Notes under the pieces: generated by a model
Told to the model about the DNA's origin: nothing
The model's database searches: none
The model's input: the letters and a program-made list of their open reading frames with translations, nothing else
Assembly: GCA_028583605.1 (NCBI GenBank)
Contig: CM053332.1
Coordinates: 23,510,823 to 23,574,822 of the forward strand
Reading direction: 5' to 3'
Length of the DNA stretch: 64,000 nt
Source: Dastarcus helophoroides
Taxonomy: Eukaryota > Arthropoda > Insecta > Coleoptera > Bothrideridae
Part shown: piece after piece, positions 19,551 to 31,202 of the stretch
How positions within the stretch are numbered: position 1 is the stretch's first letter
Layout of the letters: every line of letters starts with the position of its first letter
Position numbers and translations under genes: made by a program

Positions 19551-22500
19551 CTGGAAAATACATCTTAGGTTAGCAAACGTTTGTTATTTTAAGAATTATA
19601 GATAAACTGATGTATTGATTGATTGATGTCGTTGATCAAATATTTATTCCATCAACGATGACGTCGATTGACGTTGACTTCGGTTTCTTGTTTCTTCCTC
19701 GCTTTCACTTTCGGATGATGAAGAGGCCGAGGAATTTCCATAATCGGGCACCAAAGACATTATAAATTAAATAAAATAGTAATTTGGAAAATGACAGTTT
19801 GATTTTGAGGTTAAATTTAATTTATATTCTATGCTTCAACTTTATCAGTGTTGCCAATGTATTAAACAGAATTTATATATACTTAACACTAAATATATAG
19901 CCGTATAAGAGAATTGAAAATTAAAAGCGCCACCTACAAAGAAAAACGAAGCTTTCAATCGTAGTGGCACGAAATTGATATTTAACTTAAATTATCGTAC
20001 CTTTAAAGTAATTGCGTATTGATTCAAATTGAATTTAAATAATATTTTAAATAAAGTGTTTAATTACATTATCATGATTATTTTAAAAAAAGTCAGTTAC
20101 AAGCCACCCGATGGAGGTTTACTCTCTTGGATACTTATACAACTGACTAACGGCTTTAAGTTGGAAGTGTATACAATCACCGTACCATGCTGATGAGGCC
20201 AAAGAAGGCCGAAACTAGTCTATGGTTACGACTGTACATATTTTCAATTTTAAGCACGTTTAACTGTTTAATTACAGAACATCTAATTGGTCGTTTGTCA
20301 TGATTATTTAAGTAAGATTTTAAAGGTTGAATATTAATAGTATTCTATGATTGTATTGTGCCGCATTGCCAGATTTACAAAATTTTCACAACACAAACAG
20401 ACAGACGAACATACTTCCCCAGAGACTATACTTAGTTTCTCTATGTACTTCCCCATTTATATATTAGTTGCAAGGATATAATGTTTTAACGAGGGGTACC
20501 CATGTCACAAAAGTTAGGGAAAGGGCACACAGATGTCGAAAGTTTGGGAAACATTGCACTAGACGTTTTCTTACCTTATCGTCACAATCTTCCAATAATT
20601 GTTTCATTTTTCTGCCTGAAAAATCATTTTTAGTGTCGATGTAGTAGCAAGACTTTTTCAAATGTAATACTGTGTGTCTGACGACAGTTAACGCAAATAT
20701 TGTCTTCCCTGACGCTGGAGGACCGCATATTTCGTATATGTTTCCAGTCAGTAGACCTCCATCGAGAATCGAGTCGACACTGAAAATGTTATCACACGAA
20801 TCAGGAACGTATACTGTTTCTACTGGTTGCAAATTAAAATAATAAGTGGGAAATTTTGAAAATCTGATTAAAAAAATAAATCGAAATTAATCAAATTATT
20901 TTCCCGCAGTTTTACTTTTTTATTTTCATTTTGACTAACTCAAGCTAGACTTGGGGCTTTTTGAAAATGAACTTTCTTTAAAATATCAATCAAGAAGGAT
21001 ATTCGACATTTTCAAAACAAGAAATTTTAAAAATTTCGAATTTTTCAAAATTTTGTTTTTCGAGGTTTTCGACTTTTGAAAAATTTAGATTTTTTTTCTA
21101 ATTTCCCCCTTTCTATTGTTGCAAATTTCGACCTTTCTTAAAATATTCGATTTCCAAAATTTCGACTTTTTTGTAATTTTAACATTTTTTTCAAATTTGG
21201 ATTTCTCCAGAATTTTAGATCTTGATTTTTTTTTCCAAACTGTCGACTTCGGAAGAATCGGCCTTTTTCACAGTTTTCACATTTTGATAATTCCAATCGT
21301 TTTCCAAAGTTGGCGTTTTTTCGAAATTTTGACTTTTTTTTTGATGTTTTTGATTTATTTTTTCATGATCTCTCTTTTTCCCGAAATTTTGACTTTATCT
21401 CGTAAATTTTCACTTTTCCGAAAATTTTAGTTGTGCTTTTTTCACAAAATGTCAACTTTTGAAATTTCGATTATTTTCTCATTTTATCATTTTTATGAAA
21501 ATTTCAACTATTTTCAAAATGTTGACTTTTTCTCGAAGTTTTGACTATTTGCCGAAAGATATGACTTATTTTTGATGTTTTAAGCTTTTTCTTTAAATTT
21601 CAACTTTTTGTAAACTTGACTTTTTACTTAAAAAATTGAAGTTTCTTTTCAAAATTTGGGCTTTTTTGACAATTTGAACCATATTGAAAATTTTGTAGTT
21701 TTGAAAATGCCGATCTTTTTCGAAATTTCCTCCCTTTTTTTTTGAAAATTTCTACGAGGCGTAGAAAGGACATCAATAAAAAATAAAGATTTCGAGTTTA
21801 AAATCGAAGTTGCGACCTTTTTCTCAAAATTTAAACATTCATCTCGAAATTTCGACTTTTTTCCTAAGATTAAAGTCAAAATTTTGATTTTAATCACAAA
21901 ATTTCGACTTTAGTTAAGAAGGCGTAGATAGGACATCGATTAAAACAAATTATTTTTAGAAATTTCGACTTTTTTCTCGAAATTTCGACATTTTTCTCGA
22001 AATTTCGACTTTTTTTTAGAAAAATCCAATTTTATCTGGAAATTTAGACCTTTTTCTCGAAATTTAGGCTTTTTTCTCAAAATTTCGACTTTCTTCTAGA
22101 AATTTTGACTTTTTTCTCGAAAATTCGTCTTGTTTTTTTCTAGAAAATTCTCCTATTTCTCAAAATTTCGACTGTTTTCGAAACATTTCGACTTTTTTAT
22201 AGAAAATTCTATTTTTTCTCGAAATGTCGATTTTCTCCTCGGAATGTAGACTTTTTTTTAGAAAATCGAACTCTTTAATCGAAATTTCGGCTTTTTCTCG
22301 ACATTGTTACTTTTTTCTCGATATTGCTACTTTTTTCTCGACATTGCTACTTTTTTCTAGAAAATATCACATTTTTCTCAAAATTTGGACTTTTTTACCG
22401 AAATTGTAACTTTTTTTTCTTGAAATTTTTATTTTTTTTCTTGAAATGTCGACTTTTCTCAAAAATTTGACTTTTTTCTGGAAATTCCAATTTTTATTTC

Positions 22501-25500
22501 AAAATTTGTATATTTTAATAAAATTCGACTTTTTCTCGAAAATTCGATTTTTTTTAGAAATTTCGACTTTTTTCTTGAAATTTCGACTTTCTTCTAGAAA
22601 GTTTGACTTTTTTCGCAACATTTCGACTTTGTTTTAGAACATTCTAGTTTCATCTGGAAATTTAGACCTTTTTCTCGAAATTTAGGATTTTTTCTCGAAA
22701 ATTCGACTTTTTTTTTAGAAATTTCGACTTTTTTCTTGAAATTTCGACTTTCTTCTAGAAAGTTTGACTTTTTTCGCAACATTTCGGCTTTTTTTGGAAC
22801 ATTCTAGTTTTATCTGGAAATTTAGACCTTTTTCTCGAAATTTAGGATTTTTTCTCGAAATTTCGACTTTTTTTTAGAAATTTCGATTTCTTTCTTAAAA
22901 TTTCGACTTTCTTGTAGTAAAAAGTTTAACTTTTTTCGCAACATTTCGACTTTTTTTTAGAACATTCTAGTTTTCTCTGGAAATTTAGACGTTTTTCTCG
23001 AAATTTAGGATTTTTTCTTGAAATTTCGACTTTTTTTGCAACTTTTCGACTTTTTTCTAAAAAATTCTATTTTTAGCTGGAAATTTAGCCTTTTTTCTCG
23101 AAATTTAGGTTTTTTTTTCTGAGTATTTCGACTTTCTTCTAGAAATTTCGATTTTTTTACTCGAAATTTCGACTTTTTTCTCGAAATTTAGTTTTTTTTT
23201 TCTAGAAAATTCTATTTTTTCTTGAAATTTCGACTGCTTTCGAAACATTTCGACTTTTTCTAGAAAATTCTATTTTTTTTTGAAATGTCGATTTTCTCGG
23301 AATTTCGACTTTTTTTCTAGAAAATTCCACTTTTTTCTCAAAATTTAGACTTTTTGCTCGAAATTATAACTTTTTTTTCTCGAAAATTCGTCCTTTTGTT
23401 TTTAGAAATTTGTATATTTTTATAAATTCCGACTTTTTCTCGAAAATTCGACTTTTTCTCGAAAATTCGACTTTTTTCTGGAAATCTGAACTTATTTCTT
23501 GAAATTACGACTTTCTTCTAGAGTTTTCAACTTTTTTCTAGAAAATCCTACTTTTATCTGGAAATTTAGATCATTTTCTCGAAATTTAGACTTTTTTCTG
23601 GACATTTTGACTTTCTCCTAGAAATTTCGACATTTTTCTAGAAATTTCGACTCTTTTGTCTAGAAATTTCGACTTTTCTCTAGAAATTTCGACTTTTCTT
23701 TAGAAACTTCGACTTTTTTCTAGAAAATCCCACTTTTATCTGGAAATTTAGATCATTTTATCGAAACTTAGACTTTTTTCCCGACATTTTGACTTTCTTC
23801 TAGAAATTTCGACTTTTTTTCTCGAAATTTCGACTTTTTTTCTAGAAATGTCGACTTTTCTCTAGAAATTTCGACTTTCTTCGAAAAATTTTGTCTTTTT
23901 TCTGGACAATTCTATTTTTTTTTCGAAATTTCGACTGTTTTCGAAACATTTCGACGTTTTTCTAGTACTTTTTCTCGAAATGTCGATTTTCTTCTCGGAA
24001 TGTCGACTTTTTTCTAGAAATTTCGACTTTTTTGTCGAAATTTCGACATTTTATCGACATTTCGATTTTTTTTCTCGCCATTTCGAACTTTTTCTCTTGA
24101 AATTTCGCCTTTTTCTCTCAAAATTTCGACTTTTTATCTCGAAATTTGGACGTTTTTCCCGAAATTTGGATTTAATCTCCGGATTTCTATTTTGATCTCG
24201 AAATTTCGAATTTTTTGTCGAAATTTCGATTTTCATCTCGAAATTTCGTCTTTAATCTCGGAATTTCCAAAAAAAAGACAACTAACCTACTGTCAACTGT
24301 CAATATTGTTGGCAAAGGAAAGTAATGGTACGCAACTATCATCTGCCCAACTGTAGAGTATAGAAATTTCTACTTTAATCTGGAAATTGAAAGAAAAATG
24401 TCGAAAATTCGAGATTAAAGATGAAATTTCGACATTATCCTGCATTTTCAAGAAAAAAGTCGAATTTTCGAAAAAATAAGTTTAAATTTCGAGATCTAAG
24501 TCAAAGTTTCCAGATTAAATTGAAAATTTCAAGAAAAAAGTCGAATTTCGAGAAAAAAATCGAAATTTTATGAAAAAAATCGAAATTTCGAGTTTTAAGT
24601 CGAAATTTTGAGAAAAAAGTTGAAATTTCGAGTTTTAAGTCCAAATTTTGAGAAAAAAGTCTAAATTTTGATTTTTTATCTCGAAATTTGGACGTTTTTC
24701 TCGAAATTTGGATTTAATCTCCGAACTTCTATTTTGATCTCGAAATTTTGACTTTCATCTCGAAATTTCGACTTTAATCTCGGAATTTCCAGAAAAAAGA
24801 CAACTAATCTACTGTCAACTGTCAATATTGTTGGGAAAGGGAAATGGTGATACGCAACTGTCATCTGTCCATCTGTAGAGTATAGGAATCTCTACTTTAA
24901 TCTCGAAATTGAAAGAAAAATGTCGAAAATTCGAGATTAAAGATGAAATTTCAACTTTAATCCTGCATTTTTAAGAAAAAAGTCGAAATTTCAAGAAAAA
25001 AAAGTCTAAATTATGAGATTTAAGTCGACGTTTCCAGATTAGAGTCAACATTTTGAGAAAAAAGTCGAAATTTCAAGAATTAAGTCGAAATTTCGAGAAA
25101 AAAAGTCTAAATTTCGAGATTTGAGTCGAAGTTTCCAGATTAAAGTCAAAATTTTAATAAAAAAGTCGAAATTTCAAGAAAAAAGTCGAAATTTCGAGTT
25201 TTAAGTCGAAATTTTAAGAAATAAATTTAAAATTATTAGATTAGCTTCCCTATTTATAAACGGCACGAAGCGCCATTGTGTTTGAATAGGGGAAATTTTT
25301 TACCTTGAAAAAGTGTTAGGGTCGCCACTTATAAAAGATATGGGACGCCACTGCCTTTTTGTTCTATGTTCTATATGTAATTCAATTTTTGTCTAGCGTC
25401 ACAGAGTAACGTTTGACATATATTTTAAATGTCACATTCGAAATTTAAACTATAATAATTAGACAACATTTTTAAATAGAATAATAACAAGTCGATACAA

Positions 25501-25865
25501 AATTTAAGCAAATAAAAAATATATTAAAAGCATAAAGGTTAGTGTGATGTACCTTTTTATACCTGTAGGAAGTATAGCACAATTTTTCAACAGTGCTTTA
25601 TAATAATCAAATCCATTTTGCGGTTTAGTGGCAAAATCGGCCAACAAAACTTTCCGCAGCTGCAACACGTCCTGAAAATCACCCATTAGAAAATCAAACA
25701 TCGCGAGTTTCGCTTTTTACTTTGAATACGAGCCGGGAAACTTGCGCCAAAACCTGAGGATCGCCCTGGAGGTAATCCTCCGACGGTAAATATTTGTTTT
25801 TTATTTAGCGCTTTCACAACATCTTCGCTAAACAAAGGGTTTATTTTGGCACTCAGACGATCCAT
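19077..25865 (-). CDS. Rad51D: DNA repair protein RAD51 homolog 4 (RAD51D), with a 1-nt frameshift
   Basis: Exons on the minus strand: 25865-25721, 25671-25563, 20822-20575 and 19550-19077 (stop 19079-19077); introns of 49 bp, 4.7 kb and 1.0 kb. The predicted protein is 324 residues once the frameshift is discounted, close to vertebrate RAD51D (328). Order: N-terminal helical domain (start MDRLSAKINPLFSEDVV), LQLRKVLLADFATKPQNG linker, Walker A GPPASGKT in exon 3, Walker B LVVIDSLPA in exon 4, and a C-terminal RecA-fold segment. RAD51D works in the BCDX2 RAD51-paralogue complex in homologous recombination. Exon 1 has one base too many at 25781/25780; the second half of the exon matches the family only after a +1 shift. 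The gene is head to head with dom. Confidence 0.9.
19682..19760 (-). pseudogene. Duplicated exon 1 of the CCCH gene inside a RAD51D intron
   Basis: The minus strand reads ATGTCTTTGGTGCCCGATTA and the Ser/Glu-rich codons of MSLVPDYGNSSASSSSESES, then diverges before a usable donor. It is part of the 19680-20390 segmental duplicate. There is no CCCH exon downstream, so it cannot make that protein. Confidence 0.75.
20084..20298 (+). mobile_element. Hammerhead-bearing retroposon (family F1, copy 2)
   Basis: 215 bp between 12-bp direct repeats TCATGATTATTT (20072-20083, 20299-20310). The related sequence at 18230-18260 (ATTATCAAGTAAGACG) lacks it. It begins TAAAAAAAGTCAGTTACAAG, contains the ribozyme at 20172-20236 and ends CATCTAATTGGTCGTTTG. 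It is the longer of the two ribozyme-bearing copies. It lies on the plus strand, antisense to RAD51D. Confidence 0.9.
20172..20236 (+). ncRNA. Type I hammerhead ribozyme (plus strand)
   Basis: ACCATG 20184-20189 (stem I), CTGATGA 20190-20196, stem II GGCC 20197-20200 and GGCC 20207-20210 closing loop AAAGAA, GAAA 20211-20214, CTAGTC to 20220 with cleavage expected after C20220, and TATGGT 20221-20226 (stem I). Every conserved core base is canonical. An outer helix (20173-20178 with 20230-20235) pairs ACAATC with GACTGT with one mismatch; relative to copy 1 a C-G pair has become T-A. Stem III is the palindrome ACTAGT with no loop. Confidence 0.9.
20575..20822 (-). CDS. Rad51D: RAD51D exon 3 (Walker A)
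   Basis: Encodes SVDSILDGGLLTGNIYEICG and GPPASGKTIFAL, then CYYIDTKNDFSGRKMKQLL. The first TA completes a Val codon with the last G of exon 2. The donor is GTAAGA. An in-frame ATG near the exon start is internal, not the start. Confidence 0.92.
20985..25240. repeat. TCGAAATTTCGA repeat complex with two cores, copies 2 and 3 (family F7)
   Basis: About 20985-24285 is pyrimidine-rich on the plus strand, dominated by CTCGAAATTTCGACTTTTTT variants at ~19-25 bp spacing. A core at 24285-24365 (TGTCAACTGTCAATATTG, CGCAACTATCATCTGCC) is followed by purine-rich AAAGTCGAAATTTCGAG to 24660. A short pyrimidine arm 24670-24790, a second core 24795-24890 and a purine arm to 25230 complete a second element. 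GGCGTAG(A/T)(A/T)AGGACATC motifs lie at about 21768 and 21922. Translations here are repeat artefacts. Confidence 0.85.
25563..25671 (-). CDS. Rad51D: RAD51D exon 2
   Basis: Encodes DVLQLRKVLLADFATKPQNG and FDYYKALLKNCAILPT. The acceptor is GATTTTCAG; the 49-bp upstream intron contains in-frame stops. The alignment with the vertebrate protein around LRRVLLAQF is gap-free from memory. Confidence 0.88.
25721..25865 (-). CDS. Rad51D: RAD51D exon 1, frameshifted
   Basis: The ATG at 25865 gives MDRLSAKINPLFSEDVVKAL and NKKQIFTV, the same spacing as the vertebrate N-terminus. An upstream in-frame ATG at 25895 would add ten residues without family support. After IFTV the reading must move by one base (extra G at 25781/25780) to give EDYLQGDPQVLAQVSRLVFK before the GTAAAA donor. 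Confidence 0.8.
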
Positions 25866-26160
25866 AGCGTTGAAATTGGCGGGGCGCACGCGCAATCCGC
25901 ACCAAACGCGTGCGCGTTCGAGCTGACTTCGTCCAGGCGATCGCTCGGATTCAGCGATTAGCGAAAGAGCCCGTCGCCATGTTTACGAGAACGATGCGTC
26001 CTTGATGTAGCGCGTAAAATGTTCAAAATTACACGAACGTATTCCGACTCGAAGGTAACGTGGAATACCCGATATTAGAGTAAAGTTCGATCGGGGCGTT
26101 AGTGGTGTTTTTATCAGCGGATGACCGAGATTTACCCGAATAATTTGTGATTACATGATG
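25866..26160. promoter_or_regulatory. Probable bidirectional promoter of RAD51D and dom, with dom 5' UTR exon
   Basis: A locally GC-richer, CpG-containing stretch lies between the RAD51D start codon (25865, minus) and a strong plus-strand donor GATG|GTAAGT at 26161. The first acceptor before the dom start codon is at 31191, so a non-coding dom exon ending at 26160 is the simplest model. No TATA box stands out in either direction. The start sites are not determined by sequence alone. Confidence 0.55.
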
Positions 26161-29100
26161 GTAAGTTGCATCAGCTCGATCTTATTAAAACATGGCGACC
26201 GGGGTTGTTCCTTTGTTTTTCACAACGGACGGAAAATTCCGATTTTTGGGCCCGATCGAAGTAAAATCGCTCTACAAACGGTCGATTAGGCGATTTTAAG
26301 GATTAAAAACGACCGATTAATTAATATTCCACTTTTAAGCGTACGAAGGCGGTTCTCTTTTTTTCACGACTGCGTGCCTTCCTTCTTACGAATAACTTCG
26401 CAAGTCCGCCTTGGTCAATATAAATTCTACGTCATATATTGATTTCGATTTGTCCTCACTTTAGTACACTTTGTTTTTGCTTTTCGATTGAAATTCGGAA
26501 GAGCACCCAAAACAAACTTGTTTATCGACGATCTGCACTCTAGTTTTAATTGTTAGCGCCAAAGTTTGGCGCAGTTTCAAAATAAGGTTTTGAATTACGT
26601 CAACGATTAAAAAATAAATTCGGGCATTTTCGGTAAAACTGGGGGTATATTTTAAATCGACGGCTATGAAATAATTCGATACGTACTAGAAATGTTCTAA
26701 ATTGTTAGTTGTAATTATTATACAGTGGATATTATTAATTGCTAGTTGACAGTTGAAATGATATTTAATCTTAGTCGACGCGAGGCGTATACTTTAATTA
26801 AGTAAGCAGACAAGAAATTTTGTGCAATCTGACGAAAATTACATAGTTTTTTTTTTTATATTTATCAAGCATGTTTATATGGCGCTGCCTACTTTATATG
26901 ATTAAGTTAATATTTAGTAAACACAATTTTAACTGACTTCGTAGTTGTTAGTCATCGTATTTTTCCATTGAGAAAGCTTTTTTTGTTCTGATGATAAATA
27001 GGTAAGAGGTCTTTTAAATTTCTAGTTGTAATTTGGTTGGATCAGTATTTATTATCGTAAATGTGTGTTGTCGTATTATCGAATTTAGATTTAGGTTAAC
27101 CCGTTACCATAGAATTTGTGTTTGCAGCAAACCCAAAACTTTTTCAACCATAGAAAAAATTTTGGTATCTAATATTTTAGGTGTCTTTCAAATTTTTAAT
27201 TTAATTTTATTTCTCGAGGCTCACAAATATCAATTCGGTTTTAAATTGAATTTTTTTAATCAATTAATTTAATTGGGGTAAACGTTCTTGTTTTTTAATT
27301 TTGTCTGCGTTTTTCGTTAACGGAAATATTATAGTCTGTATATTTTTCTATGGTTATGTTTGAATCAGAATCATAGAATAACTTTATTGCTTACAATAGA
27401 ACCACAGATACACTACTGTGGTGTATTACTGCTCTGTATCTGTGGTTATATCTAACACGGAATAATCTGTATAAAATATAACCTCAAATGTCCTTTTCTG
27501 AAGTCTTCGTTTCCGCAAAACTAATTTATCATTTTCGGGCAAATTACTTCTCGAAGTAATGTCCAGTCTAAAACATTTAGCCTAATAGTAATAATAATTC
27601 AAAACTTACGTTATAACGACCCCTTGTTACAATTAAACGTATCTGATTATAAATTAATGTCATTTATATGACGTTTGGCGTTAGAAAATTACGTCGTAAG
27701 AAGAATAATCTGCACTTTCTACACTTGCAATTGCAATGATGCCAATCCTAGAAACTTACCTGCGAAAGTCATTTTGAAATCTGCTTTTGTTAATGACAGA
27801 ATGGATTGTAATAAAATGAACACTGGTTACTTACTAAACAGCAAGAAGACTATAGTCTTCTTGCTAAACAGGTATTGCGGTAATTATGTGCTTGCCGTTT
27901 CTTTCGATGCCGACTTCTGTCAAAAAATCGTGGGCGTTTGATTCCGATGGCTGCGATATTGCCGTTCCGTTACAACGTTCAGGCAACAACGAATTTCATA
28001 TAAAATTTTCGTAAGAAATACTACATTTTTGGGTGTCTTGAATTGCGTTTGTGTATATTAATTATAAAAAACATTATAATGTTATCAAATATCGGATTTA
28101 TTCTCGAGAAGAATCGTTCTTACGACTCGTGATAAAAACAATCGTGTTTACTATTTACTTCTAACTTAACCAAAGTCAAAGTGGATGCATTAAAACCCGA
28201 ACTTCACGCAGTATACAGCATTGGATTATGTTTTAATTTAGCAAATAATATGTAAACAGGAAATAATATAACTGTACCTTATATATTTCACAGGAAACGT
28301 CGCTTGTCCCAACAATTAATCATTATTACACGTTGAAGTCGTTATTTTACATTTTAAATGTGTTTAATGCTGTTAAATATATGATTTTAAAACGCTGTCA
28401 AACTTGCACTGTTGCCAACTTTAACAATGGCTGCGCCCTAATGCCAACTAATTGTTCTGTGGCTTCAACCTTAATAAAGGCGTTTTCACAACAAAATGTC
28501 AGATTAAAAATTGCAAGTATACAGTTTGCTTCGTTTTATTCTTTAATGTGCGTTGCTGCTTCGTTTTATTCTTTAATGTGCCTTGCGAAATGTAGGTACA
28601 CGACTAAGGAACGATAATTTAACCGTCGTTATTAATTTTGACATCTTTTTATATTTGATGGTGGCGCTGGCATCGATTTATCATAGGCAACTCGTTAGGT
28701 GGGTCCACGGGATTGTGCTACGTGTTTGAGTTATAAATATCGATCAGGGTGGCATTTGAATTGCAACAACATATACTTCAATCGTAAAACAAAATGAGTT
28801 AACAAATTTTTGTCGTTTGATTGACACCTTTTTATATTTAATGGTGGCGCTGGCGTCGATTTATCATGGGCGACTCGTTAAGTGGGTCCACGGGATTGTG
28901 CTACGTGTTTAGGTTATAAATATCGATCAGTGTGGCATTTGAATTGCAACAACATACATTTCAATCGTAAAACAAAATGAGTTAACAAATTTTTGTCGTT
29001 TGATTGACACCTTTTATATTTGGTGGTGGCGCTGGCGTCGATTGATCATGGTCGACTCGTTGGGTTGGTCCTCGGGATTGTTCTACGTCATGTAGCATGT

Positions 29101-31191
29101 TATGAACATAAATATCAATCAATGTCGCATTCAAAACATCGAATTGCGACAAATTACATTTCAATCGTAAAACAAAACTAGTTAAAATGAGTTTTGTCAT
29201 TTAAACGTTAGTTTAAAACGTTAAAACCAGCATCAGCGTTAAAAAATTCTCAATTTTAATAACAGATCGCGTTAAAGCGCTTGAAAAATAAATTATAAAA
29301 ATCATGGAAAACCATTATCGAATTTTTAAGGTTAAAATCGAAATTTTACGAACAACATTGGAATTTTGAATTGCGAACAACATTGGATTTTTGAATTTAA
29401 GGATGACATTGGATTTTTGAATTTAAGGATGACATTTTCATAAAAATAGTTGAAAATTTGGTATTACATCGATACTTCCAATCAGAATAAAATTTTGAGG
29501 TTAGAATTGAAATTTCGTCCGAATTGGCGACACTTGGACATCGGAGCAAAATTTGGTCAACTTTTCAGTCGCAGTTGATTCGAAAAAAAAAACAATTTGG
29601 AGGTTAAGTATGAAATTATTGGTTTCAAAAGTGGAACTTTGGTTTGAATGTTGAATTTTATTTTATTTTTCAAAATTTCAGCCTTTTTCAAAATTTTAGT
29701 CTTTTTCAAAATTTCAGCCTTGTTTAAAATTTCAGCCTTGTTTAAAATTTCGACCTTTTTAGAATTAGTATATTTTTCAAATCTCGATTTTTTTTCGAGG
29801 GTTTGTTATTTTCTAAACATTTCGTGTCCGATTATTTCTGCCAAATCACTCTGGAAATGTAGGCAAATCAATCATCAAAATGTTTATGCGTGAAGGTAGC
29901 TTTAGTTGGCTGGTGATATTTTTGGTAACTTATTTAAAGGTTGGCGGCCTATTTTGATGCACAGTTATTTGAAATAGACTCTATGGTGCTGACACACTGT
30001 TGCCAACCGTAGATTTTAGAAATTATATTGTTGCAAAGCGGCTCTCGCATATTAACGGAACACTTTTTAACCCTTTAAGAACGGCTGTCGTTAATAGACG
30101 ACGCAGCGCAACGACTCTTTCATAAGCCATTTAACAAAATAAACCAGGATTGGGTGTCACTTATTGACGATTCTGTCAAAGTTATGTCACGTAGTTCCTA
30201 TTAAAAATACATTTACAATTACCTTTTCAGTATTCATTCTTGCGTTTCTATTAACGATTTTGCGGTAATATTTCCGCAGTTGAACGGTTAAAGAAAATAA
30301 CTTTATTAGCTAACTAAAAACAACACTAACAAAAACGTCTTAAAGACAGTACAATTTCGACATGTATCTATAACAGCGGCTAAACAAATTGTTGGTATTA
30401 CCGCCGATGATGCAGTAAGGCGAAAGCTGTGTTCGCAAATATTTAACGAAAACCTTACTGGAATTTTTAAATTTTGTTGCGTTTTTATCGTTAATAAAGT
30501 TTATTAGTTATGAATATTAAAGAATTCCACGAAGTAAGGGTTGGAAATGTCAATTATGTATCTGTATGACGCATATATAATCTTATTCTATGACATTAGA
30601 CATTTGACATAACATACACAGAATAATTTATCCCATCTGAACTATTCTGTGGTACAGATAGATATAAAACTATTTCTACGCTAATTTCAACACAATCGGT
30701 TGCTGGTTTAATGTTCAAAAATCCACTGGTTTTTCGTTATGGTTTGTGATTGTTATCTAAAAATATTCGGGAGGACGAGTTTTTTAGTCGTGGTAAATAT
30801 TTTGGGATATCTTACGTGGAAAGTAATTTACGGAACGTGACGTTTTTTGTTATTGGTTAGTAGTTGACAAAAAAAAGTACACTTCCACCAAATAATGGTA
30901 AAAATGTCATTATTCATATAAAATAACTAGTTGTATATTTACAGGTTTTTGTTTTAAACTTTCACGTTTTCCTATCGTTTATTATTTTATCATATAAAAT
31001 TGTTCTGCATGAAGGGGTTGGTAACACTGGATAATATTCTTTAAATTTTCGATAGCAACGTGAGCTGGAGATTTGTGAATGCAGCTTTACAAAGAGTTCA
31101 CAGATAACGCAAATTTGGGAAATTTCATAACCTCAATCGCGTTACCGGTTTTAAAACGAGCTGTCTCTTAAGTGTTTATTTTTGGTTGCAG
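26161..31191. other. dom: Inferred dom 5' UTR intron
   Basis: About 5 kb, AT-rich, without recognisable genes. It holds a small inverted repeat AACCACAGATACACTAC / GTATCTGTGGTT at 27402-27448, three copies of a 183-bp unit at 28640-29200, and a short F7-like pyrimidine block at 29650-29800. The exon-intron model rests on the donor at 26161 and the acceptor TTTTTGGTTGCAG at 31191. Confidence 0.5.
28640..29200. repeat. Three tandem copies of a ~183-bp unit
   Basis: GGTGGCGCTGG recurs at 28660, 28843 and 29025, each followed by TCGTTAGGTGGGTCCACGGG-like sequence, ATAAATATCGATCA and AATCGTAAAACAAAATGAGT. The third copy is the most diverged. Confidence 0.9.
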
Positions 31192-31202
31192 GAGCGTGAA
31201 CG

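Larger units (their letters stand above)
19680..20390. repeat. Second copy of the CCCH 5'-end duplication
   Basis: Matches 17850-18330, interrupted by the retroposon at 20084-20298. Lies between RAD51D exons 4 and 3. Confidence 0.85.

Noticed and set aside
19342..19605. Plus-strand open frame across RAD51D exon 4
   Set aside because: Antisense of the Walker B exon; no independent support.
21000..25240. Many Phe/Ser/Arg-rich or Lys/Glu-rich open frames, some over 80 codons
   Set aside because: They are translations of TCGAAATTTCGA-type repeats on either strand, with no codon bias, start context or splice support. The same applies at 33.6-40.8 kb and 53.4-57.3 kb.
27402..27448. Short inverted repeat with AACCACAGATAC arms as a possible MITE
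   Set aside because: No convincing target-site duplication and no second copy in the window.
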